From JAWVYT01 sp964605205 (lineage in GTDB: Bacteria; Gemmatimonadota; Gemmatimonadetes; Longimicrobiales; RSA9): a stretch of DNA of 15,037 bases. Every line of letters starts with the position of its first letter. The stretch's first letter is position 1. The position numbers and the translations under genes are program-made. The DNA is taken from contig CAZSBL010000084.1 of assembly GCA_964605205.1 (NCBI GenBank), positions 1 to 15,037 on the forward strand, given 5' to 3'. Positions 1-7,568 of this stretch are shown piece by piece. The notes under the pieces were generated by a model, which worked only from the letters and a program-made list of their open reading frames with translations, ran no database searches and had not been told where the DNA came from.

Positions 1-1197
<1,197 letters not shown>

Positions 1198-1226
1198 GGG
1201 CGGGCGGGTACCGGGGCTGCAGCAGC

Positions 1227-1398
1227 GGCTCGCCTTCGGCTCGCAACGGGCGGCCCGTTCCGGGCCGCAACAGGCACCGCTTCGCGGTGCATCAGGCGCC
1301 TTCGGCGCAACCGGCCGGCGCTGCGCGGCCGGCAGCGGCTCGCTGACGCTCGCAACACGCTCCGCCTGACGGCGGAGCAACCGGCCGCCTGCGGCGGC
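1227..1398 (+). repeat. Left half of a polar hairpin array (about 8 units), downstream of the ABC gene
   Basis: Units of about 17–23 bp follow one another. Each is a GC-rich stem that starts and ends with GC, with a 3–4-nt loop (TTC, TGAC, TGC), and most units are joined by a pentamer of the form A(A/T)CNG. Clear stems are GCGGCCCG/CGGGCCGC (1250–1268, loop TTC), GCACCGC/GCGGTGC (1274–1290, TTC), GCGCC/GGCGC (1296–1308, TTC), CCGGCC/GGCCGG (1311–1332), GCTCCGCC/GGCGGAGC (1359–1378, TGAC) and GCCGCC/GGCGGC (1384–1398, TGC). Two units (1227–1244 and 1337–1353) are direct rather than inverted repeats of GCTCGC. Stem sequences differ between units while the spacer and loops stay similar. No coding sequence is supported. 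The function is unknown; 3'-end protection or bidirectional termination is a guess. Confidence 0.85.
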
Positions 1399-1441
1399 AG
1401 GAACGGCCAGAGCCTTTCCGTGCGTGCCGGCGCCGCCGCGG

Positions 1442-1655
1442 GGCGAGCGCAGCGAGCCCAACCTTGCGAGCCGAAGGCGAGCCCCTGCTGCCGGAGGCAG
1501 CCTGTTGCGCAGCGTCAGCCGCGCCGGTTGCGGCCGGAGGCCGCCGCTGCGAACGAAGTGAGCCGGTTGCCGCCGAAGGCGGCCTGATGCGGCGGCAGCG
1601 CCGCCGCCGGTTGCACCGCCGTCAGGCGGTGCCCGTTGCGAGCCGCAGGCGAGCC
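1442..1655 (-). repeat. Right half of the hairpin array (about 10 units, opposite polarity), downstream of the mutS-like gene
   Basis: Read on the minus strand this has the same design as the left half: A(A/T)CNG spacers and TTC, TGC, TGAC, TCC or GCT loops. Stems in plus-strand coordinates are 1613–1632 (8 bp), 1589–1607 (8 bp), 1569–1583 (6 bp), 1530–1544 (6 bp), 1507–1524 (7 bp, one G·U on the minus strand only) and 1487–1501 (6 bp). Direct-repeat or degenerate GCGAGC units lie at 1638–1655, 1549–1564, 1466–1483 and 1442–1459. The array ends 5 bp from the stop codon of the mutS-like gene. The 43 bp between the halves (1399–1441) show no unit. 1227–1246 and 1464–1483 form a perfect 20-bp inverted repeat across the two halves. 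Confidence 0.85.
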
Positions 1656-1659
1656 TCTG

Positions 1660-3552
1660 TCAGGCGAGTCCCACGAGCCTGACAAGCTTCATCGCGTTGG
1701 TCGATGTCGCCACCCCGTCCCGGAGTCGATAGTCGAACGTCATGGCCGGCTCGTGGCCCTCGGGGTGCACGGTCTCCCGGAAGTGGACGGGGGCCACGGC
1801 GCTCTTCAGCGGCTCGGCGTCGGCGAGCGCCAGGTCGTGGGTCGAGATGGCGCCGATGGCGTGGCGCTCCAGCAGATGGCCGAGCACCTCGCGGATGGCG
1901 ACCTGGCGCTCGGCGGAGTTGGTCCCGTGGAGCACTTCGTCCAGGAGGTAGAGGAGGATCCGCCCGGGCTCGGCCTCGGGCCCGGAGCTGGGCTGGGGCT
2001 CGGCAGGTGCGGCGGCCCCCGTGGCGTCTGCGGCGTCCACCACGCGCTTGAGCTGCTGGAGCTCGGCCATGAAGAGGCTGATCCCGCGCTCCAGGGAGTC
2101 GTCGACGCGCATGCTGGTCCGCAGGTCCAGCGGCGGGAGTCGGAGCGACGCGGCGCACACCGGTCCACCGGCCTCGGCCAGGACGGCGTTCACGCCGATG
2201 GCCCGGAGCAGGGTGCTCTTCCCGGACATGTTGGAGCCGGTGACCATGAGGAAGGTGCCGGGCGGGCCGACCTCCACGTGGTTGGCGACGCGCTCGTCGG
2301 CCGAGAGGAGCGGGTGGGCCAACTCCTCGGCCACGAGCCGGTCACCTTCGGTGATCTCGGGGAAGGTCCAGCCGGGCTCGTCGTGGATCGGGCCGGCCAG
2401 CGCGCAGAGGGCATCGAGGCAGGCGACGGCGTCGACCCACGCCCCCACGTGCCGACCGGCCTTCGCCTGCCACCGCTCGAGGGCGGCCAGGACGTGGAAG
2501 TCCCAGAGAGTGGTCGGCGCCACCAGGGCGTAGAACAGTCCGCTGTGGCGGAACTCGGCGAGCTCGCCCAGCCAGCCGATATGGTCCAGCTCCCCGGCGG
2601 CATCGCAGTCACCGGTGAGCTCGGCGTGGATCCGGTCCAGCGCCGCGGCCCGGAACGGCCGCGCCTGGATCCGCTCCACCATGTCGGCGTAACGACGGAT
2701 GCTGGCGTCTCCGAGGGATGCACCCGCCATGAGGCGGTGCACCCGCTTCCCGTACGCGACGACGAGGGCGACACCGACCGCCAGCGTCAGGATCCACCAC
2801 GGCCGCGCGAGGGTGCCCTCCAGCTGCAGCACCACCAGGGCGCCGGTGGCCACCGGCAGGATCCGCGACACCCAGAGGAGCGCCTTCCGCTCCAGCAGCC
2901 ACGGCTCCGCCTCGGCCCAGTCGAGGAAGGCGTCGAGGGCCGCCCGGTCGGGGTCTCCGGCGAGGCGGCCGGCCACCTGGACGGTCTGGCGGTAGTCCAG
3001 CTCGGGGACCAGCTCCCGGACGGCCTCCTGCCGGGTCCGCACCTCGTGGGCGGGGGCGGGCGCCAGGAGCCAGTCGTGGAGCCGCTCCCGGCCCACGCCG
3101 GTGCCGGTGGTGGACAGGAACCGGGTCAGCGAGCCGTGGCCGAAGAGGTCCAGGTCCCGGGAGTAGGCGTGCCCCGGCGGGTCGGTCTCCGGGATCTCCG
3201 GCAGCCCGTCCCAGTCGCGCCGGAGCCGGGCCAGCGCCTCGTCGTTCACCGCCGCCAGCTCCGCCGCCCACCGCTCCCGCTCCTTCAGCCGGGAATGCAC
3301 CCCGATCAGAGCCAGGAACGAGAGCAGCGCCACCGCGAAGAGCGTGAGCGCCCAGCCGCCCAGCTCCGGCTGGAGCTCGGCCCAGACCAGCGCGCCGATC
3401 CCGATGCCGAAGACGGCGAGCCGGAGGTTCGAGACGCTGGACGCGCGGCGGGCCAGGTCGCCGCGCTCGGCCGTCGCCTCGTCGCGGCGGTATCGGAAAC
3501 GCTGTGCGGGATCCATGTCAGGAGTATGGGAAACGGACGGCCGATTGGCCAT
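1660..3552 (-). CDS. MutS-like ATPase with transmembrane segments
   Basis: 630 aa. The C-terminal ATPase is clearly MutS-type: Walker A TGSNMSGKST (residues 438–447), a segment around 486–502 (SLERGISLFMAELQQLK), Walker B LLYLLDEVLHGTNSAER (about 533–549, D538/E539) and an STH motif (570–572). The N-terminal mismatch-recognition domain of MutS is absent. Instead there are two hydrophobic pairs at about 44–60/66–84 and 225–243/250–268, so the protein is probably membrane-bound. An Ala/Pro/Glu-rich stretch (about 508–530) separates the signature region from Walker B. Such proteins are usually annotated as 'MutS-related', but a role in mismatch repair is unproven. The first ATG is used; an alternative ATG at 3516 would remove 12 residues, and neither has a strong ribosome site. 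The response-regulator gene lies 24 nt upstream on the same strand, and the stop codon is followed at once by the hairpin array. Confidence 0.9.
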   Translation of the reverse strand: MANRPSVSHTPDMDPAQRFRYRRDEATAERGDLARRASSVSNLRLAVFGIGIGALVWAELQPELGGWALTLFAVALLSFLALIGVHSRLKERERWAAELAAVNDEALARLRRDWDGLPEIPETDPPGHAYSRDLDLFGHGSLTRFLSTTGTGVGRERLHDWLLAPAPAHEVRTRQEAVRELVPELDYRQTVQVAGRLAGDPDRAALDAFLDWAEAEPWLLERKALLWVSRILPVATGALVVLQLEGTLARPWWILTLAVGVALVVAYGKRVHRLMAGASLGDASIRRYADMVERIQARPFRAAALDRIHAELTGDCDAAGELDHIGWLGELAEFRHSGLFYALVAPTTLWDFHVLAALERWQAKAGRHVGAWVDAVACLDALCALAGPIHDEPGWTFPEITEGDRLVAEELAHPLLSADERVANHVEVGPPGTFLMVTGSNMSGKSTLLRAIGVNAVLAEAGGPVCAASLRLPPLDLRTSMRVDDSLERGISLFMAELQQLKRVVDAADATGAAAPAEPQPSSGPEAEPGRILLYLLDEVLHGTNSAERQVAIREVLGHLLERHAIGAISTHDLALADAEPLKSAVAPVHFRETVHPEGHEPAMTFDYRLRDGVATSTNAMKLVRLVGLA

Positions 3553-3576
3553 TGGTGCCGGATCCCGGGCGGCCAG

Positions 3577-3948
3577 CTACCCGTCGGCGTCCAGGAGATC
3601 CCGGACCGTCTCCCCGAGGAGCTCAAGCCCGACGGGCTTGACCATGTACCGGTCGACGCCCGCCTCCGCGCCCTCCTGGCGGTCTTCTTCCGCGCCCCGG
3701 GCCGTGAGCATCAGGATCCGGACATCGGCGTGACGCGGGGTGCCTCGGATCCGGCGCGCCACCTCCCACCCGTCCATCCCCGGCATCATGACGTCGAGGA
3801 TGACCAGGTCGGGATCGACCTCGTCGAGACGCTCGAGCCCCTCCGGTCCGCCCTGCGCTCCGTGGGCCGCGTGGCCGACAGCGCCCAGGAACGTCTCCAG
3901 GATCGAGATCGCGTCCGGGTCGTCGTCGATGATCAGGATGGTGGCCAT
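3577..3948 (-). CDS. Single-domain response regulator (CheY-like receiver)
   Basis: 123 aa from the ATG that starts MATILIIDDD; the whole length is one receiver domain with no output domain. Key residues are the acidic pocket D8/D9, phospho-acceptor D52 in VILDVMMPGMDG, T82 and K104 in the VKP motif, so it should be phosphorylatable. In-frame alternative starts exist at 3960 (ATG) and 3969 (TTG). Receiver domains normally begin right at the chosen Met, and no ribosome site favours the longer forms. No histidine kinase is encoded in the window, so its partner is unknown. It lies 82 nt after the DUF4015-type gene and 24 nt before the mutS-like gene, and may be co-transcribed with both. Confidence 0.93.
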   Translation of the reverse strand: MATILIIDDDPDAISILETFLGAVGHAAHGAQGGPEGLERLDEVDPDLVILDVMMPGMDGWEVARRIRGTPRHADVRILMLTARGAEEDRQEGAEAGVDRYMVKPVGLELLGETVRDLLDADG

Positions 3949-4030
3949 GGTACTGTCCATACCGGGCAAGATGTGAGCCGGGGCGGGACGGAGAGCGGGC
4001 CGGATGCGTGGCGGAGGGGGATCTCAGATC

Positions 4031-5560
4031 TCAGCCCTCGGATCCGGGGCTTCGGGGCGCCGGAGGCTCGTAGAGCAGCTCGCCCATCCCGGCGAACCAC
4101 GGCTCGATCCCGTTGGCATCGACGAACGCTTCCTTCGGGTAGCGCACCGACGGACTCCAGAGGACCCATTCGGTGAGGCCGGCATCGTAGGTGGCGTCGA
4201 TCTGGGCCCGGACATGGCGCGGGCCGTACTGGGGCTCGCCGAGGGTGAACGCCTGGAGCCACGGCCGGATGGCGGCGGCATCCGGGATGGTGTCGGACCG
4301 CTCGACACCGGCGTCCAGCGCGTTCTTCACGATCTGGTACGGCGCGGCGTTCGGGTTCGGGTACCCCCACGACCCGTCGGGGTAGTGGCTCGGGTAGACC
4401 ATGGGCAGGAGCACATCCACCTGGTCGGACATCATCTCCCAGACCTGCCCGATCCCGATGTCGCGGCGGGTGGACGCGGTGATCCCGAACACGTCGGCGG
4501 TGACGGGCACCTGGAAGTCGGCCAGTCGGTGGGCCGCGCAGCCGAGGAACTCCCGGATCGCCTGGGTCATGCTCCGGCCCTCCGCCGCCGGATAGACCGC
4601 CTCCACGTCGTAGCTGCCCGGCACATCCGGGAACCGGACGTAGTCCCACTGGACCTCGGCGAAGCCCATGGCCACGGCCTCCCGGGCCAGCTCGATATTG
4701 TAGTCCCAGACATCGCGGTTGAACGAGTCGACCCAGTGGACGCCCCGGTCATCCACCCACGGCTCCCCGTCCGTCCGCTTCACGCCCCACTCGGGCCGGG
4801 CCACGGCCAGGAGCGGGTCCTTGAACGCCACGATCCGGGCGATGGGGTAGACCCCGTGGGCCCGGAGACTGTCCAGCAGCGCCGGAAGGTCCGGGATCCG
4901 GATCTGGCGGTCGGCCTCGACCTGCGCCGCCAGCGGCACCTCGGTCCGGTGCGTCACCTCGCCCGTCACGTCCTTGATGTCGACGACGAACGCGTTGAGC
5001 TCCGTCCCGTCCGCCAGCTCCAGCAGCTCCGCCAGACGACCCCGGCTGCCCGCGCTCCACGACCCCACGTAGATCCCACGGACCGAGTCCGGCTTCGGGA
5101 CCCGGAGGCTGTCGGGCACCGGGGCCAGGGTCCGGGGGCTCGGCTCGCTCGGCGACGCCCACCCCTCCGCCGGGACCGGCGGGACGTAGACGGGGGCGGA
5201 CTCCGGCTCGGGGACAGCCTCGGGCACGGTCTCGAGCGCCGGGGCCGAACCGGGATCCGGGCTGCCCGCCGACGCCCCAGCCTCGGCCGCCAGGTCCACG
5301 GCCGGGCCCGGCACATCGCCGCTATCGGGCGGACCGCCGGGGCCGGGGTCGGCGGCCGGTTGGACGGTATCGCCGTCCGGAGCCGCCGGGTCCGCGGCGG
5401 CCGCGGAGTCCGGGTAGAGCGAGGGCAGATCGGCCCCGCCGTCGTCGCCGAGCCGGATGACCAGCGCACCGACCACGATCCCGACCAGCAGCAGCAGGCC
5501 GATGACGCGGAGCGCGTCGGAGCGGGGGGACAGCGCTCTCATCTTCCGGCGATCGCCCAT
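4031..5560 (-). CDS. Membrane-anchored putative glycoside hydrolase (DUF4015 type)
   Basis: 509 aa. Residues 1–16 are basic, 17–36 form one hydrophobic anchor, and about 38–155 are a Pro/Ala/Asp/Glu-rich linker without recognisable fold. From about 158 to 480 is a (beta/alpha)8-like domain beginning VRGIYVGSWSAGS. It contains FVVDIKDVTG (about 191–200), a long EVQWDYVRFPDVPG block (302–315) and VTADVFGITAS (353–363), typical of the family annotated as putative glycosyl hydrolase DUF4015. D194, D306 and D356 are candidate catalytic acids by position in conserved blocks. The catalytic domain probably faces the periplasm or exterior. The substrate is unknown. The first ATG is preceded by a weak GGGA; an ATG six codons later (5542) is possible. 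The moeB-like stop codon is 23 nt upstream, so co-transcription is likely although the functional link is unclear. Confidence 0.85.
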   Translation of the reverse strand: MGDRRKMRALSPRSDALRVIGLLLLVGIVVGALVIRLGDDGGADLPSLYPDSAAAADPAAPDGDTVQPAADPGPGGPPDSGDVPGPAVDLAAEAGASAGSPDPGSAPALETVPEAVPEPESAPVYVPPVPAEGWASPSEPSPRTLAPVPDSLRVPKPDSVRGIYVGSWSAGSRGRLAELLELADGTELNAFVVDIKDVTGEVTHRTEVPLAAQVEADRQIRIPDLPALLDSLRAHGVYPIARIVAFKDPLLAVARPEWGVKRTDGEPWVDDRGVHWVDSFNRDVWDYNIELAREAVAMGFAEVQWDYVRFPDVPGSYDVEAVYPAAEGRSMTQAIREFLGCAAHRLADFQVPVTADVFGITASTRRDIGIGQVWEMMSDQVDVLLPMVYPSHYPDGSWGYPNPNAAPYQIVKNALDAGVERSDTIPDAAAIRPWLQAFTLGEPQYGPRHVRAQIDATYDAGLTEWVLWSPSVRYPKEAFVDANGIEPWFAGMGELLYEPPAPRSPGSEG

Positions 5561-5583
5561 GGGGTTCCCGTCCCAGTCCCCGG

Positions 5584-6789
5584 CTAGTAGCGGGGCGCAT
5601 CGGGGTCGATCTCATCGGCCCAGGCCAGAGTGCCGCCCGCGAGGTTGCGGACCCGGTCCCAGCCGTGCTCGCGCAGGTACTTCACCACATCACCGCTCCG
5701 GGCGCCGGAGCGGCAGTAGAAGACGATCTCCCGCTCCCGGTCCAGGTCTTCGAGCCGGCTCTGGAGCTTGTGCAGCGGGATCAGCTCCGCGCCGTACTCC
5801 TCCAGGTTGAACACCTTCCACTCGTACGACTCCCGGACGTCGATGAGTTCGAGGTCGGCGCCGTTCTGGAGCCGCCGATGGAGCTCCTTGACCGTAATCT
5901 CCGAAGGGACCACGCCCTCCTCCGCGCCCTCCTCCGCGCCCTCCGCGACCCCACAGAACTCCTCGTAGTCGATGAGCTCGGTGACCGTGGGGTCCTCGCC
6001 GCAGACGGGGCAGTCCGGGTTCTTCTTCAGCTTGAGCTCCCGGAAGCTGAGCTTCGCGCCGTCGAAGAGGAGGAGCCGGCCGATCATCGGCTCGCCCACG
6101 CCGGTGATGAGCTTGACGGTCTCCAGCGCCTGGAGGCTCCCGATGATCCCGGGGAGCACGCCCAGGATCCCGCCCTCGGCGCAGCTGGGGACCAGGCCCG
6201 GCGGCGGTGCCTGGCGGAAGAGGCAGCGATAGCAGGGCGCGTCGTCGCCGCCGAACACGCTGAGCTGACCCTCGAACTTGAGAACGGAGCCGTAGACGTT
6301 CCGCTTCCCCAGGATCACGCACGCGTCGTTGACCAGGTAGCGGGTCGGGAAGTTGTCGGTCCCGTCCACCACGATGTGGTAGTCGCGGATGATGTCCAGC
6401 GCGTTCTCGCTGGTCAGCCGCACCGAGTGGGTCCGGATGGTGATGTGCGGGTTCAGGTCCTGGAGCCGGGCCTTCGCCGCCTCCAGCTTCGGCGACCCGA
6501 TCTGGCTCTCGCCGTACAGCACCTGCCGCTGGAGGTTGCTGGCGTCCACGGCGTCCGGGTCCACGAGCCCCAGCGTGCCGACGCCCGCCGCCGCCAGGTA
6601 GAGCGACGCCGGGGAGCCCAGCCCGCCGGCGCCCACCAGGAGCACCTTCGCCGCCTTCAGCTTCCGCTGACCCGCCTCGCCCACGTCGTTCAGCACCATG
6701 TGGCGGGCGTACCGCAGCGCCTCCGCCCGGTTCAGCTCCGGGAGGCCGGCGACGCCGTCCACGACCGCTTCCCTCGCCTCTTCGTTCAT
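5584..6789 (-). CDS. moeZ: MoeB/MoeZ-type sulfur-carrier adenylyltransferase with C-terminal rhodanese domain
   Basis: 401 aa. The N-terminal ThiF/MoeB domain has the nucleotide-binding GAGGLGS (53–59), VDGTDNFPTRYL (141–152), paired zinc cysteines CYRC (186/189) and CPVC (260/263), and a conserved Cys203 in PSCAEGG. After an Ala/Glu/Gly linker (about 281–293, encoded by a 12-bp tandem repeat near 5915–5945) comes a rhodanese domain (about 297–401) with persulfide-forming Cys359 in CRSGARS. Enzymes of this layout adenylate the C-terminal glycine of a small carrier and load sulfur onto it. The carrier gene is immediately upstream (4-nt gap). The ATG at 6789 is chosen because it follows GAGGGG and gives the normal family N-terminus; an upstream in-frame start would overlap the carrier gene. 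MoeB-R versus CysO- or ThiS-activating roles cannot be separated from sequence. Confidence 0.93.
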   Translation of the reverse strand: MNEEAREAVVDGVAGLPELNRAEALRYARHMVLNDVGEAGQRKLKAAKVLLVGAGGLGSPASLYLAAAGVGTLGLVDPDAVDASNLQRQVLYGESQIGSPKLEAAKARLQDLNPHITIRTHSVRLTSENALDIIRDYHIVVDGTDNFPTRYLVNDACVILGKRNVYGSVLKFEGQLSVFGGDDAPCYRCLFRQAPPPGLVPSCAEGGILGVLPGIIGSLQALETVKLITGVGEPMIGRLLLFDGAKLSFRELKLKKNPDCPVCGEDPTVTELIDYEEFCGVAEGAEEGAEEGVVPSEITVKELHRRLQNGADLELIDVRESYEWKVFNLEEYGAELIPLHKLQSRLEDLDREREIVFYCRSGARSGDVVKYLREHGWDRVRNLAGGTLAWADEIDPDAPRY

Positions 6790-6793
6790 CCCC

Positions 6794-7180
6794 TCAGCCA
6801 CCGGCGATGCTCGGTACGATGGTGATCGTGTCTTCGGCCGCCACGGACGTGGCCACGCCGTCGAGGGTGCGGACGTCGTCATCGTTCACGAAGACGTTCA
6901 CGTGGTCCCGGACCTCTGTTCCGGCCACGCCGTCGGTCAGCAGATGACGCCGCAGGCCGGGGTGCTCCTCGACCAGCCGCTCCAGCACTCCGGCGACGGT
7001 GGCGCCCGCAGCCTCCACCTCCCCCGCCCCGTCCGTCAGCGCCCGGAGCGGCCCCGGGATCCGTACGACGATGGTGTCGGGCGTGCTCCGGCCCTCGGCC
7101 GCACTCGTGGCGCGATCCGGGCTCGCCGCGGGGCTGGAGCCCGCGGTAGTCCGCGCGCTCGTCTCTGGATTCGGGGTCAT
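6794..7180 (-). CDS. MoaD/ThiS-family sulfur carrier protein
   Basis: 128 aa ending in …SIAGG. The di-glycine C-terminus is the site that is adenylated and thiocarboxylated in this ubiquitin-like family. The fold region runs from about residue 36 (TIVVRIPGPLRALTDG) to the end, including VAGVLERLVEEHPGLRRHL and HVNVFVNDDDVRTLDGVAT. The first ~35 residues are a Ser/Thr/Ala/Pro-rich extension not usual for MoaD or ThiS (typically about 65–95 aa). No later ATG or GTG gives a better start before the fold, so the extension is kept with some doubt. No clear ribosome site precedes the ATG. It is the first gene of the − strand cluster, 4 nt before its probable activating enzyme. Whether it serves molybdopterin, cysteine or another thio-product is not decidable here. 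Confidence 0.9.
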   Translation of the reverse strand: MTPNPETSARTTAGSSPAASPDRATSAAEGRSTPDTIVVRIPGPLRALTDGAGEVEAAGATVAGVLERLVEEHPGLRRHLLTDGVAGTEVRDHVNVFVNDDDVRTLDGVATSVAAEDTITIVPSIAGG

Positions 7181-7568
7181 GTCAGGTCTGTCAGGGGCGT
7201 GTTCGTCCGGTGTGTTCGGTACACTCGTGCGCCAGGATCGTTCTCGGGCGCGCCGATCCGTGTCCCCGGGCTTTCCGGGGGTCGTCGCCGGAATTCAACG
7301 CGGAACCGCGGATTCTCCGCGCGGATACGCGGAAGCCCCGGCTCTGTCGCGAACCCGAAACTACCTGGCTCAAATCGGAAAAGAAAAGGTGGGACCTCCC
7401 CGGGAGTCCGGACTCGACGCGAATCCGTAGCCGCGAACGTTCCGCGTCTCTCCGTCCCTTCCGCGCTTCCGCGTTGACCGCGCGCCGGCAGCGCCACCGG
7501 TCGCCCGGAACGGGGCCGACCCCGGCTGAACGTCGAGCGCCCGGCCCCGGGTCGCGCCCGCCGACCCG
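7181..7568. other. Non-coding stretch between waaA and the sulfur-carrier gene
   Basis: No reading frame here has plausible protein content. It contains a probable waaA terminator (7379–7409), clustered CGCGGA/TCCGCG words (7297–7335 and 7440–7475, able to pair over 9 bp, AACGCGGAA with TTCCGCGTT), and a compact hairpin CCCCGG-GCTTT-CCGGGG (7264–7280). The promoter of the carrier-gene operon must lie here or just downstream, but I see no convincing −35/−10 pair. Confidence 0.6.
7379..7409 (-). terminator. Probable intrinsic terminator of waaA
   Basis: On the minus strand GGACTCC-CGG-GGA(G)GTCC forms a 7-bp stem with one bulged G (7409–7392), followed after CACC by TTTTCTTTT (7387–7379). It lies 160 bp after the waaA stop. 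The short spacer before the T-run makes it a moderate rather than ideal terminator. Confidence 0.45.

Noticed and set aside
1227..1655. CRISPR or integron attC array
   Set aside because: The units have no constant repeat with unique spacers (the constant part is only 5 bp), the period is about 22 bp, the two halves are in opposite orientation, and no cas or integrase gene is present.
1636..4176. Very long plus-strand open frame (846 codons) opposite the mutS-like and receiver genes
   Set aside because: Its translation is His/Gly/Arg/Pro-rich with no domain; it is the antisense shadow of two genes with clear motifs.
4004..5587. Long plus-strand open frame opposite the glycoside-hydrolase gene (with similar cases at 5665–6825 and 7776–9077)
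   Set aside because: Composition is that of antisense high-GC DNA, and the opposite strand carries recognisable conserved proteins.
5583..5592. CTAGTAG near the end of the moeZ gene as another BlaI operator
   Set aside because: It is only a half-site formed by the stop codon and neighbouring codons, without a dyad partner at the right spacing.
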